This document shows positions 1 to 8,656 of a DNA stretch of 64,000 nucleotides, piece by piece. Both the position numbers and the translations under genes were made by a program. Positions within the stretch are counted from its first letter, which is position 1. Every line of letters starts with the position of its first letter. The notes below the pieces were generated by a model. It was not told where the DNA came from. It searched no databases and saw only the letters and a program-made list of their open reading frames with translations. This DNA comes from Pseudomonas sp. Seg1 (GTDB lineage Bacteria > Pseudomonadota > Gammaproteobacteria > Pseudomonadales > Pseudomonadaceae), in NCBI RefSeq assembly GCF_018326005.1, contig NZ_AP021903.1, forward strand, positions 6,197,501 to 6,261,500, given 5' to 3'.

Positions 1-48
1 GGGCATTTGGGCGAAGTGGAGATTCTGGTTTAGCAGTGCCTGGAGGGA

Positions 49-149
49 CGCCATCGCTGGCAAGCCAGCTCCCACAGGTCTCTCGGGTGTTCACAAAGTC
101 TGTGTTCACTGAAGAACCTTGTGGGAGCTGGCTTGCCAGCGATGAGGCC
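49..149. repeat. REP doublet (REPIN), 'gctggcttgccagc' family
   Basis: Two inverted copies of a REP core face each other: ATCGCTGGCAAGCCAGCTCC at about 53-72 and its reverse complement at about 123-143, with roughly 45 bases between. The same core recurs near 15.6, 17.7, 22.0 and 34.7 kb. It lies just downstream of ptsP and could form a long hairpin in its transcript. Confidence 0.85.
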
Positions 150-158
150 AGCAGCCTT

Positions 159-2438
159 TTAGAGGGCTTTGTTGACCGCCGGCGGATTGATCTTCGACAA
201 CCCAAGATTCTTCAGCGCCAGTTGCAACGAGCTGTGGATAACTTGCGGATTATCGATGGTCATCAACTCCGCCAGCAGTTCCTTGGCCTTGCTCAGATTG
301 ACCTGACGCAACATCCATTTCACCTTCGGCAAGTTGGTGGCGTTCATCGACAGGCTGTCGAACCCCATCGCCATCAACAGCACGGCCGCCGCCGGGTCAC
401 CGGCCATCTCGCCGCAGATGCTCACCGGTTTGCCTTCGGCATGCGCATCGCGGACCACGGTTTGCAACGCTTGCAGCACCGCCGGGTGCAGGTAGTCGTA
501 GAGGTCGGCCACACGCGGGTTGTTACGGTCGACTGCCAGCAAATACTGGGTCAAGTCGTTGGAACCGACGGACAGGAAGTCGACCATCCGCGCCAGTTCC
601 TTGGTCTGGTACACGGCCGCCGGAATCTCGATCATCACGCCAATCGGCGGCATCGGCACGTCGGTGCCTTCGTCGCGCACTTCACCCCAAGCCCGGTGAA
701 TCAGGTGCAAGGCTTCTTCGAGTTCATGAGTGCCGGAGATCATCGGCAGCAGAATCCGCAGGTTGTTCAGGCCTTCGCTGGCCTTGAGCATCGCGCGGGT
801 CTGCACCAGGAAGATTTCCGGGTGGTCGAGGGTGACGCGAATGCCGCGCCAGCCGAGGAACGGGTTGTCTTCCTTGATCGGGAAGTACGACAGCGACTTG
901 TCACCACCGATGTCGAGGCTGCGCATGGTTACCGGTTGTGGGTGGAACGCGGCGAGCTGTTCACGATAGATCGCCAGTTGTTCCTTCTCGCTCGGGAAGC
1001 GCTGGTTGATCATGAACGGCACTTCGGTGCGGTACAGGCCGACACCTTCGGCGCCACGCTTCTGCGCCCGCGCCACATCGGCCAGCAGGCCGGTGTTGAC
1101 CCACAGCGGCATGCGGTGGCCATCGAGGGTCACGCACGGCAGGTCGCGCAGGGTGTCGAGGCCCAACGCCAGTTGTTTCTCTTCTTCGACGACTTCGGCG
1201 AACTGCTTGCGCAGCACTTCGCTCGGGTTGGTGTAGACCTCGCCGCGCGTACCGTCGACGATCATTTCGATGCCGTCGACCTTGGCATACGGCAGATCGA
1301 CCAGACCCATCACCGTCGGAATGCCCATGGCCCGGGCGAGGATCGCGACGTGGGAGTTACCCGAACCAAGTACCGAAACCAGACCGACCAGCGTGCCTTC
1401 CGGCACCTCGCCGAGCATTGCCGGCGTCAGCTCTTCGCTGACCAGAATGGTTTTTTCCGGGTAGACCAGGTTCTGCTGACGTTCTTCCTGCAAGTAAGCG
1501 AGCAGGCGGCGGCCGAGATCCTTGACGTCCGAGGCGCGCTCACGCAGGTAGGCGTCGTCCATCAATTCGAAACGGTTGACGTGTTCGGTGACCACCTGAC
1601 GCAGCGCGCCCTGCGCCCACTGGCCAGTCTTGATCACAGTGGTGATTTCGCTGCCCAGCGAGGCATCGTCGAGCATCATCAGGTAGACGTCGAACAGCGC
1701 GCGCTCTTCCGGGCGCAACTGGGTCGCAAGCTTGGCGGACAAGGCACGCATGTCGGCGCGCACGCCTTCGATGGCGGTCTTGAACAGCGCCAGCTCAGCG
1801 TCGATGTCGGTGATGGTCTTGTCCGGCACCACGTCCAGATCAGCGGGCGGCAGCATGACAACTGCAGTACCGACCGCCGCACCCGGCGAACCCGGCACGC
1901 CGACGAACTTGGCTTCCTGGATACCCTTGCCCTGACGGCCCAGGCCACGGATCGAACCGGTAGCCTCGGCATGGGCGATAACGCCGGCAAGCTGCGCACT
2001 CATGGTCACGAGGAAGGCTTCTTCACCTTCATCGAACTGGCGACGTTCTTTTTGCTGGATGACCAACACGCCGACGACGCGGCGGTGGTGAATGATCGGG
2101 GCACCGAGGAACGAGGCATAGCGCTCTTCGCCGGTTTCGGCGAAGTAGCGATAGCGCGGGTGATCCGCGGCGTTTTCGAGGTTCAGGGGTTCTTCACGCG
2201 TGCCGACCAGACCGACCAGACCTTCGTTGGGTGCCATGCTGACCTTGCCGATCGAGCGCTTGTTCAAGCCCTCGGTGGCCATCAGGACGAAGCGATTGGT
2301 CTCGGGATCAAGCAGGTAGACCGAGCAGACCTGGCTGCCCATGGCCTCTTTGACGCGCAACACAATAATCCCCAACGCCGCCTTGAGATCCTTGGCGGAG
2401 TTAACTTCCTGGACGATCTTGCGCAGCGTATTGAGCAT
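159..2438 (-). CDS. ptsP: Phosphoenolpyruvate-protein phosphotransferase PtsP (enzyme I-Ntr)
   Basis: PtsP is the first enzyme of the nitrogen phosphotransferase relay: it takes phosphate from PEP and passes it to NPr (PtsO), then to PtsN. The 759-aa cytoplasmic protein has an N-terminal GAF domain (about residues 15-160) that separates it from the sugar enzyme I. The PEP-utilising domains follow, with the phospho-accepting histidine in GSGNSHVAILAR (His about 363), and a C-terminal PEP-binding barrel. Length and domain order match the family. rppH lies 22 bases upstream on the same strand, the usual Pseudomonas pairing, so the two are probably co-transcribed. PtsP affects nitrogen and carbon balance and polymer storage in related species; that is family knowledge. 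Confidence 0.96.
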   Translation of the reverse strand: MLNTLRKIVQEVNSAKDLKAALGIIVLRVKEAMGSQVCSVYLLDPETNRFVLMATEGLNKRSIGKVSMAPNEGLVGLVGTREEPLNLENAADHPRYRYFAETGEERYASFLGAPIIHHRRVVGVLVIQQKERRQFDEGEEAFLVTMSAQLAGVIAHAEATGSIRGLGRQGKGIQEAKFVGVPGSPGAAVGTAVVMLPPADLDVVPDKTITDIDAELALFKTAIEGVRADMRALSAKLATQLRPEERALFDVYLMMLDDASLGSEITTVIKTGQWAQGALRQVVTEHVNRFELMDDAYLRERASDVKDLGRRLLAYLQEERQQNLVYPEKTILVSEELTPAMLGEVPEGTLVGLVSVLGSGNSHVAILARAMGIPTVMGLVDLPYAKVDGIEMIVDGTRGEVYTNPSEVLRKQFAEVVEEEKQLALGLDTLRDLPCVTLDGHRMPLWVNTGLLADVARAQKRGAEGVGLYRTEVPFMINQRFPSEKEQLAIYREQLAAFHPQPVTMRSLDIGGDKSLSYFPIKEDNPFLGWRGIRVTLDHPEIFLVQTRAMLKASEGLNNLRILLPMISGTHELEEALHLIHRAWGEVRDEGTDVPMPPIGVMIEIPAAVYQTKELARMVDFLSVGSNDLTQYLLAVDRNNPRVADLYDYLHPAVLQALQTVVRDAHAEGKPVSICGEMAGDPAAAVLLMAMGFDSLSMNATNLPKVKWMLRQVNLSKAKELLAELMTIDNPQVIHSSLQLALKNLGLSKINPPAVNKAL

Positions 2439-2460
2439 GGCTCGGGGTCGAACTCCGTCG

Positions 2461-2940
2461 TCAGTCGCGCGCTAAAAGGCGCGGGGCAAGCTCTTTGAGG
2501 GCGCGGCGATACACCTCGCGCTTGAATGTCACCACCTGGCCCAACGGATACCAATAGCTGACCCAGCGCCAGCCATCGAACTCCGGTTTACCGGTCAAAT
2601 CCATCCGCACCCGCTGCTCGTTGGAGATCAGGCGCAGGAGAAACCATTTCTGTTTCTGGCCGATGCACAGCGGTTGGCTGTGGGTACGCACCAGACGTTG
2701 CGGCAAACGATAGCGCAACCAGCCCCGAGTACAGGCGAGTATTTCAACATCTTCACGTTCCAGGCCAACTTCTTCGTTCAGCTCGCGGTACAAGGCGTCC
2801 TCCGGCGTCTCCTCGGGGTTGATTCCCCCCTGTGGAAACTGCCAGGCATCTTGATTGATACGGCGAGCCCATAGCACCTGGCCGGCGTCATTCGTCAGAA
2901 TGATCCCGACATTGGGACGGAAACCATCGGGGTCGATCAC
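2461..2940 (-). CDS. rppH: RNA pyrophosphohydrolase RppH (NudH)
   Basis: RppH removes pyrophosphate from the 5' triphosphate of mRNA and so starts decay by RNase E. A clear Nudix box ([23 protein letters not shown] region, about residues 38-60) carries the metal-binding RELNEE core. I place the start at a GTG (2938-2940), giving 159 aa beginning [12 protein letters not shown]. The frame stays open further upstream, but the family begins here and a GAGG lies 8 bases before the GTG. The open frame from 3000 would add 20 residues with no family match. It is the promoter-proximal gene of an rppH-ptsP unit. Confidence 0.95.
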
Positions 2941-3083
2941 GGCAACAACCTCGCAAACGCATGTCGCCGCATTGTTCCACAAAGCTTGATAAGGCGGCAA
3001 CGAAGGTTCCTACCTTATGTGCACTCTTGTGAAAAGACCGTATTCTTGTCGCCTTTTTACTGACTTTTCAGCGGGTAACTGCA

Positions 3084-3740
3084 ATGCGCCTGGCTCTATT
3101 CGATTTGGACAACACCCTTCTGGGCGGCGACAGCGATCACGCCTGGGGCGACTATCTGTGTGAACGCGGCTTCCTCGACCCGGTGGCGTACAAGCAGCGC
3201 AACGACGAGTTCTATCAGGATTACCTGGCCGGCAAACTGGATAACGCAGCCTACCTGAACTTCTGCCTGGAGATCCTCGGCCGAACCGAAATGGCCGTGC
3301 TTGAGCAATGGCACAGCGATTACATGCGCGACTGCATCGAGCCGATCGTGCTGCCCAAGGCACTGGAACTGCTGAAAAAGCACCGCGATGCCGGCGACAA
3401 ACTGGTGATCATCACGGCGACCAACCGTTTCGTTACCGCGCCGATTGCTGTTCGTTTGGGCGTCGAAACCCTGATCGCCACCGAGTGCGAAATGGTTGAT
3501 GGCCGCTACAGCGGGCGCAGCACCGACATCCCGTGCTTCCGTGAGGGCAAGGTGACGCGCCTGAATCGCTGGCTGGAGGAGACCGGCTATTCGCTCGACG
3601 ACAGCTATTTCTATAGCGATTCGATGAATGATTTGCCGCTGCTGGAGCAAGTGACGAACCCGGTGGCTGTCGACCCGGACCCGAATCTGCGCGCCGAAGC
3701 CGAGAAACGTGGCTGGCCGGTAATCAGCCTGCGCGACTGA
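3084..3740 (+). CDS. HAD-superfamily phosphatase (subclass IB, phosphoserine-phosphatase-like)
   Basis: The 218-aa protein has the complete HAD motif set: motif [11 protein letters not shown] at residues 5-14 with the nucleophilic Asp, motif II in IITATN, a motif III lysine in EGKVTR, and motif [11 protein letters not shown] near residue 179. The cap insert and length fit the IB group that includes phosphoserine phosphatase and histidinol-phosphate phosphatases. Pseudomonas homologues are often labelled histidinol-phosphatase, but the substrate cannot be read from the sequence. It diverges from rppH and converges on the DUF2269 operon across a strong hairpin. Confidence 0.85.
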   Translation: MRLALFDLDNTLLGGDSDHAWGDYLCERGFLDPVAYKQRNDEFYQDYLAGKLDNAAYLNFCLEILGRTEMAVLEQWHSDYMRDCIEPIVLPKALELLKKHRDAGDKLVIITATNRFVTAPIAVRLGVETLIATECEMVDGRYSGRSTDIPCFREGKVTRLNRWLEETGYSLDDSYFYSDSMNDLPLLEQVTNPVAVDPDPNLRAEAEKRGWPVISLRD

Positions 3741-3748
3741 TATCCGCT

Positions 3749-3780
3749 TGCCCACAGCGTTTTGCACATCGCTGTGGGCA
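3749..3780. terminator. Perfect 11-bp hairpin between convergent genes
   Basis: TGCCCACAGCG (3749-3759) is mirrored by CGCTGTGGGCA (3770-3780) around a 10-base loop, between the stop codons of the HAD gene and the DUF2269 gene. There is no long T tract on either side, so it may act as a weak bidirectional terminator or an mRNA-stabilising end. The hairpin is seen; the role is inferred. Confidence 0.6.
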
Positions 3781-3785
3781 GCGCT

Positions 3786-4253
3786 TCACGCGGGTTTTGC
3801 CACCATCAGGTAGAAAATCGCCATAAACGCCAGAAATGCCGGCCACCCCAAGGCAAACCACCAGCGCATGTAGGTCGAGGCCTTTACAGGCATCGGCGTC
3901 CCTTGCAGCAGCGCCTGATCGGCCATCCTGTGCACGCGAATCTGCAACCAGACCACCGGCAACCAGCAAATTCCGGCCAGGACATACAGGCCAATGCTCC
4001 ACATCAGCCAGGTCTGCTGCAGTGGCCAACCGGCCATGTGCATCAAGCCCAGGCCACTCAACGGCTGAAACACTGCTGTCGTGGTGGTGAACGCCCAATC
4101 GGCAAACACCAGATGTTTGAAGGTCACGGCGATCACTTCGACCTTGCCGGAACGCCACGCCCTGAGCGCGTAATAAGCCGAGCCGGCACCCAGCCCGAAG
4201 AGAATCGTCGACGACAGAATATGCAGGGTTTTCAGCAGCAGATAAGCGCTCAT
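3786..4253 (-). CDS. DUF2269-family integral membrane protein (distal copy)
   Basis: This 155-aa hydrophobic protein has about four transmembrane segments and the DUF2269 pattern: LLLKTLHILSST at the N terminus, a conserved central G-W-P stretch (LMHMAGWPLQQTW) and a C-terminal helix ending MVAKPA. Its ATG overlaps the stop of the upstream SDR-DoxX gene (ATGA at 4250-4253), so translation is probably coupled. A second DUF2269 gene stands at the other end of the same operon. Histidines in the first and second helices could ligate haem or metal, but that is speculation. No function is established to my knowledge. Confidence 0.85.
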   Translation of the reverse strand: MSAYLLLKTLHILSSTILFGLGAGSAYYALRAWRSGKVEVIAVTFKHLVFADWAFTTTTAVFQPLSGLGLMHMAGWPLQQTWLMWSIGLYVLAGICWLPVVWLQIRVHRMADQALLQGTPMPVKASTYMRWWFALGWPAFLAFMAIFYLMVAKPA

Positions 4254-5509
4254 CGGCGAGGTTCAGTCCAGAGAAGCCATAAAGTAGCCACCATCAGCAC
4301 CAGATTTTTGCCGACGGCCGCGTAAGGATCAAACCAGTAGTGGGGCAACACCAGGGTTATGTAGACGGTGTAGGCGAGCATCAACCCCAATTGCAGGCGA
4401 AACGCCTCCCGGCGCCAACGGCTGAACAGCATAGCGACGCCCAATACACCATCGAAGATGGCTCCACCGATCACCGCGACCTGCGCCCAGGCGCCGTGCA
4501 CGCCGGTTTCGGCCATGATCCGCAGGCTCCATTGGTAGCCGGGGCCCAGACACACCGCGGCAGTGCCCAGCCAGATCAGCGCCATTACCACCAACATCAA
4601 CGGGCGCAGCGCGCGCTGAACACTCTGGGCCACGGTCGGCCAATCTTGCAGTCGAGCGTGTAGCGGAGCGGCTTGATAGCCGCAAATCGACGTCAGCACG
4701 TCGGGATCAGCGAGATTGTCGCGCTGCGCCAGCTTCACGCTTTGCCGATTCAATGCACGCCAGCCGAAACGCTCTCCCAGCCAACTGCCGGTGCGCAGCA
4801 ATAGTTGCGGAACCTGCACATAACGTCCCGGCATCCAACCTTGCGCCCGGCGCAAACAATCGATGACCTGAGCCAGCGTCATCGGCTCAGGCCCGACACA
4901 CGGCAACACCAGCGACTGCGCGGGCCATTGCCGCAACAGGGCCAGCACCGCACCCACCACGTCATCGATATGGACGGGTTGTGATCGAGCCTTGAGATCC
5001 AACAGGGGAATCAATAGCCATGGCGAAAGCCCCGCGAGCCAGAGACTGCTTGTCCCGCCAGCACCGAGCACTAGCGAAGGGCGCAGCACCACCGCGACGG
5101 TGTCCAGCTTCAGCAGGTAGTCGTCAGCCTGGCCTTTGCTCGCCAGAAACGGCACATCGGATTGTGCCGCCGCACCCAGCGCTGAAATCTGCAGAACCCG
5201 CACGCCTTTGCGTGCGGCCAGATCGAACAATGCCCGGGCACCGCGATCCTGAATCAGGCTCAACGCCTGCTCATCCACGCTCAACAGGCCGGCGGCATTG
5301 ATCAGCAAGTCGATATCGTCAGGCAAAGCAAAATGTGTGGGATCAACCGCCAACACAGCGAGGTCGAGCTGACGCCATTCGACACCTGGCCATACCGACA
5401 CTTGCGGTTCGCGGCTGGTGGCGATGACGCAGTGGCCCGCAGCGCACAGCGCACGCAGGAGGTGGCGGCCGACAAACCCGGTGCCGCCCACCAGCAGAAT
5501 TTTCATCAC
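4250..5509 (-). CDS. SDR-family NAD(P)-binding protein fused to a DoxX-like membrane domain
   Basis: The 419-aa protein joins two modules. The N-terminal 290 or so residues are an atypical short-chain dehydrogenase/epimerase with the dinucleotide-binding GGTGFVG motif at residues 8-14. The C-terminal 120 residues contain about four hydrophobic helices resembling the DoxX-like family. It probably sits on the inner membrane with its Rossmann domain in the cytoplasm. The first codon is GTG at 5509 with an ATG immediately after (5506); either could start. It lies 12 bases after the upstream DUF2269 gene and overlaps the downstream one. Substrate unknown; relatives are annotated as nucleoside-diphosphate-sugar epimerases without direct evidence. 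Confidence 0.85.
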   Translation of the reverse strand: MMKILLVGGTGFVGRHLLRALCAAGHCVIATSREPQVSVWPGVEWRQLDLAVLAVDPTHFALPDDIDLLINAAGLLSVDEQALSLIQDRGARALFDLAARKGVRVLQISALGAAAQSDVPFLASKGQADDYLLKLDTVAVVLRPSLVLGAGGTSSLWLAGLSPWLLIPLLDLKARSQPVHIDDVVGAVLALLRQWPAQSLVLPCVGPEPMTLAQVIDCLRRAQGWMPGRYVQVPQLLLRTGSWLGERFGWRALNRQSVKLAQRDNLADPDVLTSICGYQAAPLHARLQDWPTVAQSVQRALRPLMLVVMALIWLGTAAVCLGPGYQWSLRIMAETGVHGAWAQVAVIGGAIFDGVLGVAMLFSRWRREAFRLQLGLMLAYTVYITLVLPHYWFDPYAAVGKNLVLMVATLWLLWTEPRR

Positions 5510-5521
5510 AGTCCTTGTCGC

Positions 5522-5935
5522 TTAAACCGGTTTTGCGCCCATCAATCCGGCAATCGCGAGAAACCCGACGGCGCTGACAATGGCCAGAATCAGGGTGAAT
5601 TTCCAGTTACCGGCCTGACCGACCCGCACGCGGTTGAGTCGCGCCAGCAACCACAAGGTGCCGAGAGTCGCCACGGTGTAGATCACGCCAGAAAACAGAA
5701 TCCAGGTCTGGCCCAGCGGCCAGCCCACCAGGTGCACCAGCCACCAGCCGCTGAAGGGCATGCTGAACATGCACAGCAGCATCAGGCACCAGACGAAAAT
5801 CCACGGGCGACGCAACGTGCTGGCCGCCCCTTCGCTGCGCTTGCGCCAGGTCAGATAGCCAAGGCCGACACCACAGACCAGCAATACGGCTGTCGCGGCG
5901 ACATGCAGGATTTTCAGAGTGGTCAGGGTTTCCAT
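5522..5935 (-). CDS. DUF2269-family integral membrane protein (promoter-proximal copy)
   Basis: A 137-aa membrane protein with about four helices. It begins with the same kind of segment (TLKILHVAATAVLLVCGVGLGY) and has the same central G-W-P-x-G-Q-T-W signature as the 3786-4253 protein, so the two are paralogues flanking an SDR-DoxX gene. It is the first gene of a three-gene tightly packed unit. No catalytic motif is visible. The pair could form a heteromeric membrane complex with the DoxX-like domain; this is inference from gene order. Confidence 0.83.
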   Translation of the reverse strand: METLTTLKILHVAATAVLLVCGVGLGYLTWRKRSEGAASTLRRPWIFVWCLMLLCMFSMPFSGWWLVHLVGWPLGQTWILFSGVIYTVATLGTLWLLARLNRVRVGQAGNWKFTLILAIVSAVGFLAIAGLMGAKPV

Positions 5936-5974
5936 ACTTTGTCTTCCTTGGGACGTGCCCTTCAGCGTAGCCGT

Positions 5975-7489
5975 TTAGCCAAGAAACAACTGATAGGCCG
6001 GGTTCTCGCTCTCATCCCAATACGGGTAGCCGATTTCTTCCAGCGCCGCCGGTACCAGATGACGCTCGTCATGCGGCACTTGCAGACCAGCGACCACCCG
6101 GCCATCCGCCGCGCCGTGGTTGCGGTAATGGAACATCGAGATGTTCCAGCGCCCACCAAGCTTGTTGAGGAAGTTGAACAGCGCGCCCGGACGCTCCGGG
6201 AACTCGAAGCGAAACACCACTTCATCTACAACCTGCGCCGCGCGTCCGCCGACCATGTGGCGGATGTGCAACTTGGCCAGTTCGTTGTCGGTCAGGTCGA
6301 GGACCGGGAAACCCTGCTCGGTCAGGCTCGCCAGCAGTGCACTGCGCGGATCGTTTTCCGGATGGGTCTGCACGCCGACGAAGATGTGCGCTTCGCTGCC
6401 GGTGTTGTAGCGATAGTTGAATTCGGTGATCTGACGCTTGCCGATGGCCTCGCAGAACGCCTTGAAGCTGCCGGCCTTCTCGGGGATGGTCACGGCGATG
6501 ATCGCTTCGCGGCCTTCACCCAGCTCGGCGCGCTCGGCAACGTGGCGCAAGCGGTCGAAGTTGACATTGGCCCCGGAGTCGATGGCGACGAAGGTCTGGC
6601 CGCTGACACCGCGCTGTTCAACGTACTTCTTGATTCCGGCCACGCCCAGGGCGCCGGCAGGTTCGGTGATCGAGCGGGTATCGTCGTAGATATCCTTGAT
6701 TGCCGCGCAGATCTCGTCGGTGCTGACGGTGATCACTTCATCGACGTAATCCTTGCAGATGTCGAAGGTGTGCTGACCGATCTGCGCCACGGCGACGCCG
6801 TCGGCGAAGATGCCCACGGTCGGCAGTACCACGCGCTCGCCCGCCGCCATCGCAGCTTGCAGGCAATTGGAGTCATCCGGTTCGACGCCGATGACCTTGA
6901 TGTCCGGCCGCAGGTATTTCACGTACGCAGCGATGCCGGCGATCAGCCCGCCGCCACCGACCGGGACGAAAATCGCATCCAGTGGCTGTGGGTGCTGACG
7001 CAGAATCTCCATCGCCACGGTGCCCTGCCCGGCAATGGTGTGCGGATCGTCGTACGGGTGAATGTAGACGTAGCCTTTTTCGTCGACCAGTTTCAGCGAG
7101 TAGGCCAGGGCTTCCGGGAATGAATCGCCGTGCAGCACCACTTTGCCGCCGCGCGAACGCACGCCTTCGACTTTGATCTCGGGGGTGGTCTTGGGCATGA
7201 CGATGGTGGCTTTTACGCCCAGCACTTTCGCCGCCAAGGCCAGACCCTGCGCATGGTTGCCCGCCGACGCGGTGACCACGCCACGGGCGCGCTCTTCTTC
7301 AGTCAGTTGGGTCAACTTGTTGTAGGCGCCGCGAATCTTGAACGAGAACACCGGCTGCAAGTCTTCGCGCTTGAGCCAGATGTCATTGCCCAGCCGCTCG
7401 GAGAGCTGGCGAGCGTTCTGCAGCGGGGTTTCTACGGCAACGTCATAAACGCGCGAGGTGAGGATCTTTTTGACGTACTGTTCGAGCAT
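5975..7489 (-). CDS. ilvA: Threonine ammonia-lyase, biosynthetic (IlvA)
   Basis: IlvA converts threonine to 2-oxobutanoate and ammonia, the committed step toward isoleucine. The 504-aa length and two-part layout match the biosynthetic enzyme: a PLP fold-type II catalytic domain with the Schiff-base lysine in SFKIRGAYNK (Lys51) and the phosphate-binding VGGGGLIAG loop, then two C-terminal ACT-like regulatory domains (from about residue 320) that bind isoleucine and valine. It is monocistronic and divergent from rpiA, separated by a REP-containing gap. Assignment is firm. Confidence 0.96.
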   Translation of the reverse strand: MLEQYVKKILTSRVYDVAVETPLQNARQLSERLGNDIWLKREDLQPVFSFKIRGAYNKLTQLTEEERARGVVTASAGNHAQGLALAAKVLGVKATIVMPKTTPEIKVEGVRSRGGKVVLHGDSFPEALAYSLKLVDEKGYVYIHPYDDPHTIAGQGTVAMEILRQHPQPLDAIFVPVGGGGLIAGIAAYVKYLRPDIKVIGVEPDDSNCLQAAMAAGERVVLPTVGIFADGVAVAQIGQHTFDICKDYVDEVITVSTDEICAAIKDIYDDTRSITEPAGALGVAGIKKYVEQRGVSGQTFVAIDSGANVNFDRLRHVAERAELGEGREAIIAVTIPEKAGSFKAFCEAIGKRQITEFNYRYNTGSEAHIFVGVQTHPENDPRSALLASLTEQGFPVLDLTDNELAKLHIRHMVGGRAAQVVDEVVFRFEFPERPGALFNFLNKLGGRWNISMFHYRNHGAADGRVVAGLQVPHDERHLVPAALEEIGYPYWDESENPAYQLFLG

Positions 7490-7589
7490 CGGAAAGCATC
7501 ACTGAGCGGGTTGGGCAGGGCCAAGGAGTCTAACCCGGCTTTTGCCCGGGCGACCACACTAAACAGGTGGTTTTAGCCAGCGAGAACCC

Positions 7590-7733
7590 ATTGTGGCGAG
7601 GGGATTTATCCCCGATGGAGTGCGAAGCACTCCCCCAGCAGTCATCAAGTGATACCGCACCCTCAGGTTTCACGACGACTGCGTCGCCGGTCGGGGCGGT
7701 GCGACGTTTCGTTAAATCCCCTCACCACAGGAG
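7590..7733. repeat. REP doublet, 'gaggggatttatccccga' family, decayed right arm
   Basis: The left arm GCGAGGGGATTTATCCCCGA (about 7596-7615) is intact. The right arm near 7705-7732 keeps only AAATCCCCTCACCACAG. The rest of the ilvA-rpiA gap (7490-7801) holds the rpiA leader; I see no other gene in it. Confidence 0.75.
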
Positions 7734-7801
7734 GTTTTCGCCGGGCATGGGGATATAATGCCGGCCTTTCCGTTCTCCCCTCGCCCGCTTCCGGAGCCCG
7801 C

Positions 7802-8476
7802 ATGACCCAGGATCAACTCAAACAGGCAGTGGCTCAGGCCGCCGTCGACTTCATCCTTCCGAAACTCGACGACAAGAGCATCGTCGGGGTCGGCACCGGC
7901 TCCACTGCCAACTGCTTCATCGACGCCCTGGCGCAACACAAGGGTGCGTTCGACGGCGCAGTCGCCAGCTCCGAAGCCACCGCCGCGCGCCTGAAGGGCC
8001 ACGGGATTCCAGTGTATGAGCTGAACACCGTCAGTGACCTGGAGTTCTACGTCGACGGCGCCGACGAAAGCGACGCTCACCTGAATCTGATCAAGGGCGG
8101 TGGCGCGGCCCTGACCCGCGAGAAGATCGTGGCGGCCGTGGCCAAGACCTTCATCTGCATCGCCGACGCCAGCAAACTGGTGCCGGTGCTGGGCGAATTC
8201 CCGCTGCCGGTCGAAGTGATCCCGATGGCCCGCAGCCACGTCGCGCGCCAACTGGTGAAACTGGGCGGCGACCCGGTCTACCGCGAAGGCGTGCTGACCG
8301 ACAACGGCAACATCATCCTCGACGTGTTCAATTTGCAGATCACCAACCCGGTCGAGCTGGAAGCGCAGATCAATGCAATTGTCGGCGTGGTCACCAACGG
8401 TCTGTTCGCGGCGCGTCCGGCGGATCTGCTGTTGCTGGGTACCAGCGAAGGCGTGAAAACCCTCAAGGCTGAGTAA
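7802..8476 (+). CDS. rpiA: Ribose-5-phosphate isomerase A
   Basis: RpiA interconverts ribose 5-phosphate and ribulose 5-phosphate in the non-oxidative pentose phosphate pathway. The 224-aa protein shows the family signatures in order: [13 protein letters not shown] (phosphate loop, about residues 28-40), YVDGADE near residue 83 and [11 protein letters not shown] near residue 98, which carries catalytic residues. I chose the ATG at 7802 because the family begins MTQDQLKQ; the 51 extra upstream codons lie partly in the REP element. Divergent from ilvA, as in other Pseudomonas genomes. Confidence 0.96.
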   Translation: MTQDQLKQAVAQAAVDFILPKLDDKSIVGVGTGSTANCFIDALAQHKGAFDGAVASSEATAARLKGHGIPVYELNTVSDLEFYVDGADESDAHLNLIKGGGAALTREKIVAAVAKTFICIADASKLVPVLGEFPLPVEVIPMARSHVARQLVKLGGDPVYREGVLTDNGNIILDVFNLQITNPVELEAQINAIVGVVTNGLFAARPADLLLLGTSEGVKTLKAE

Positions 8477-8527
8477 GCCGGACTGCCCGAAATTGATGGG
8501 TAGATGAAATGCCCCGGTAGGAGTGAG

Positions 8528-8642
8528 CCTTTGTGGTGAGGGGATTTATCCCCGATGGACTGCGCAGCAGACCCCTTTTCTGGGGCCGCTTCGCGACCCA
8601 TCGGGGATAAATCCCCTCACCACAGGGCCAGCTCCCACAGTG
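8528..8642. repeat. REP doublet, 'gaggggatttatccccga' family, with a partial second REP type
   Basis: Inverted arms GTGAGGGGATTTATCCCCGA (about 8536-8555) and its complement (about 8599-8618) flank TGCGCAGCAG. Directly after it lies CCAGCTCCCACAG (about 8628-8640), the outer piece of the 'gctggcttgccagc' REP family, so this copy looks chimeric. It sits at the convergent rpiA / SdiA-regulated junction. Confidence 0.8.
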
Positions 8643-8656
8643 TTTTGGGGTATTGG

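Noticed and set aside
1..33. Possible last 10 codons of a plus-strand gene (GHLGEVEILV, stop TAG at 31-33)
   Set aside because: Too short to support; an 11-codon open frame is expected by chance and I recognise no C-terminal signature.
49..149. CRISPR array made of repeated 20-mers
   Set aside because: The repeats are inverted pairs with palindromic cores at single loci, not direct repeats with regular spacers; no cas genes are present.
36..2498. 820-codon plus-strand open frame antisense to ptsP
   Set aside because: It is the mirror of ptsP in a GC-rich genome; the His/Arg/Gln/Asp-rich product has no family pattern and no ribosome site.
5333..7123. 596-codon plus-strand open frame across the SDR/DUF2269 genes and ilvA
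   Set aside because: Spans several well-supported minus-strand genes; no domain recognisable.
7649..7801. N-terminal extension of rpiA
   Set aside because: The extra 51 codons lie partly in a REP element; RpiA homology begins at the ATG at 7802.
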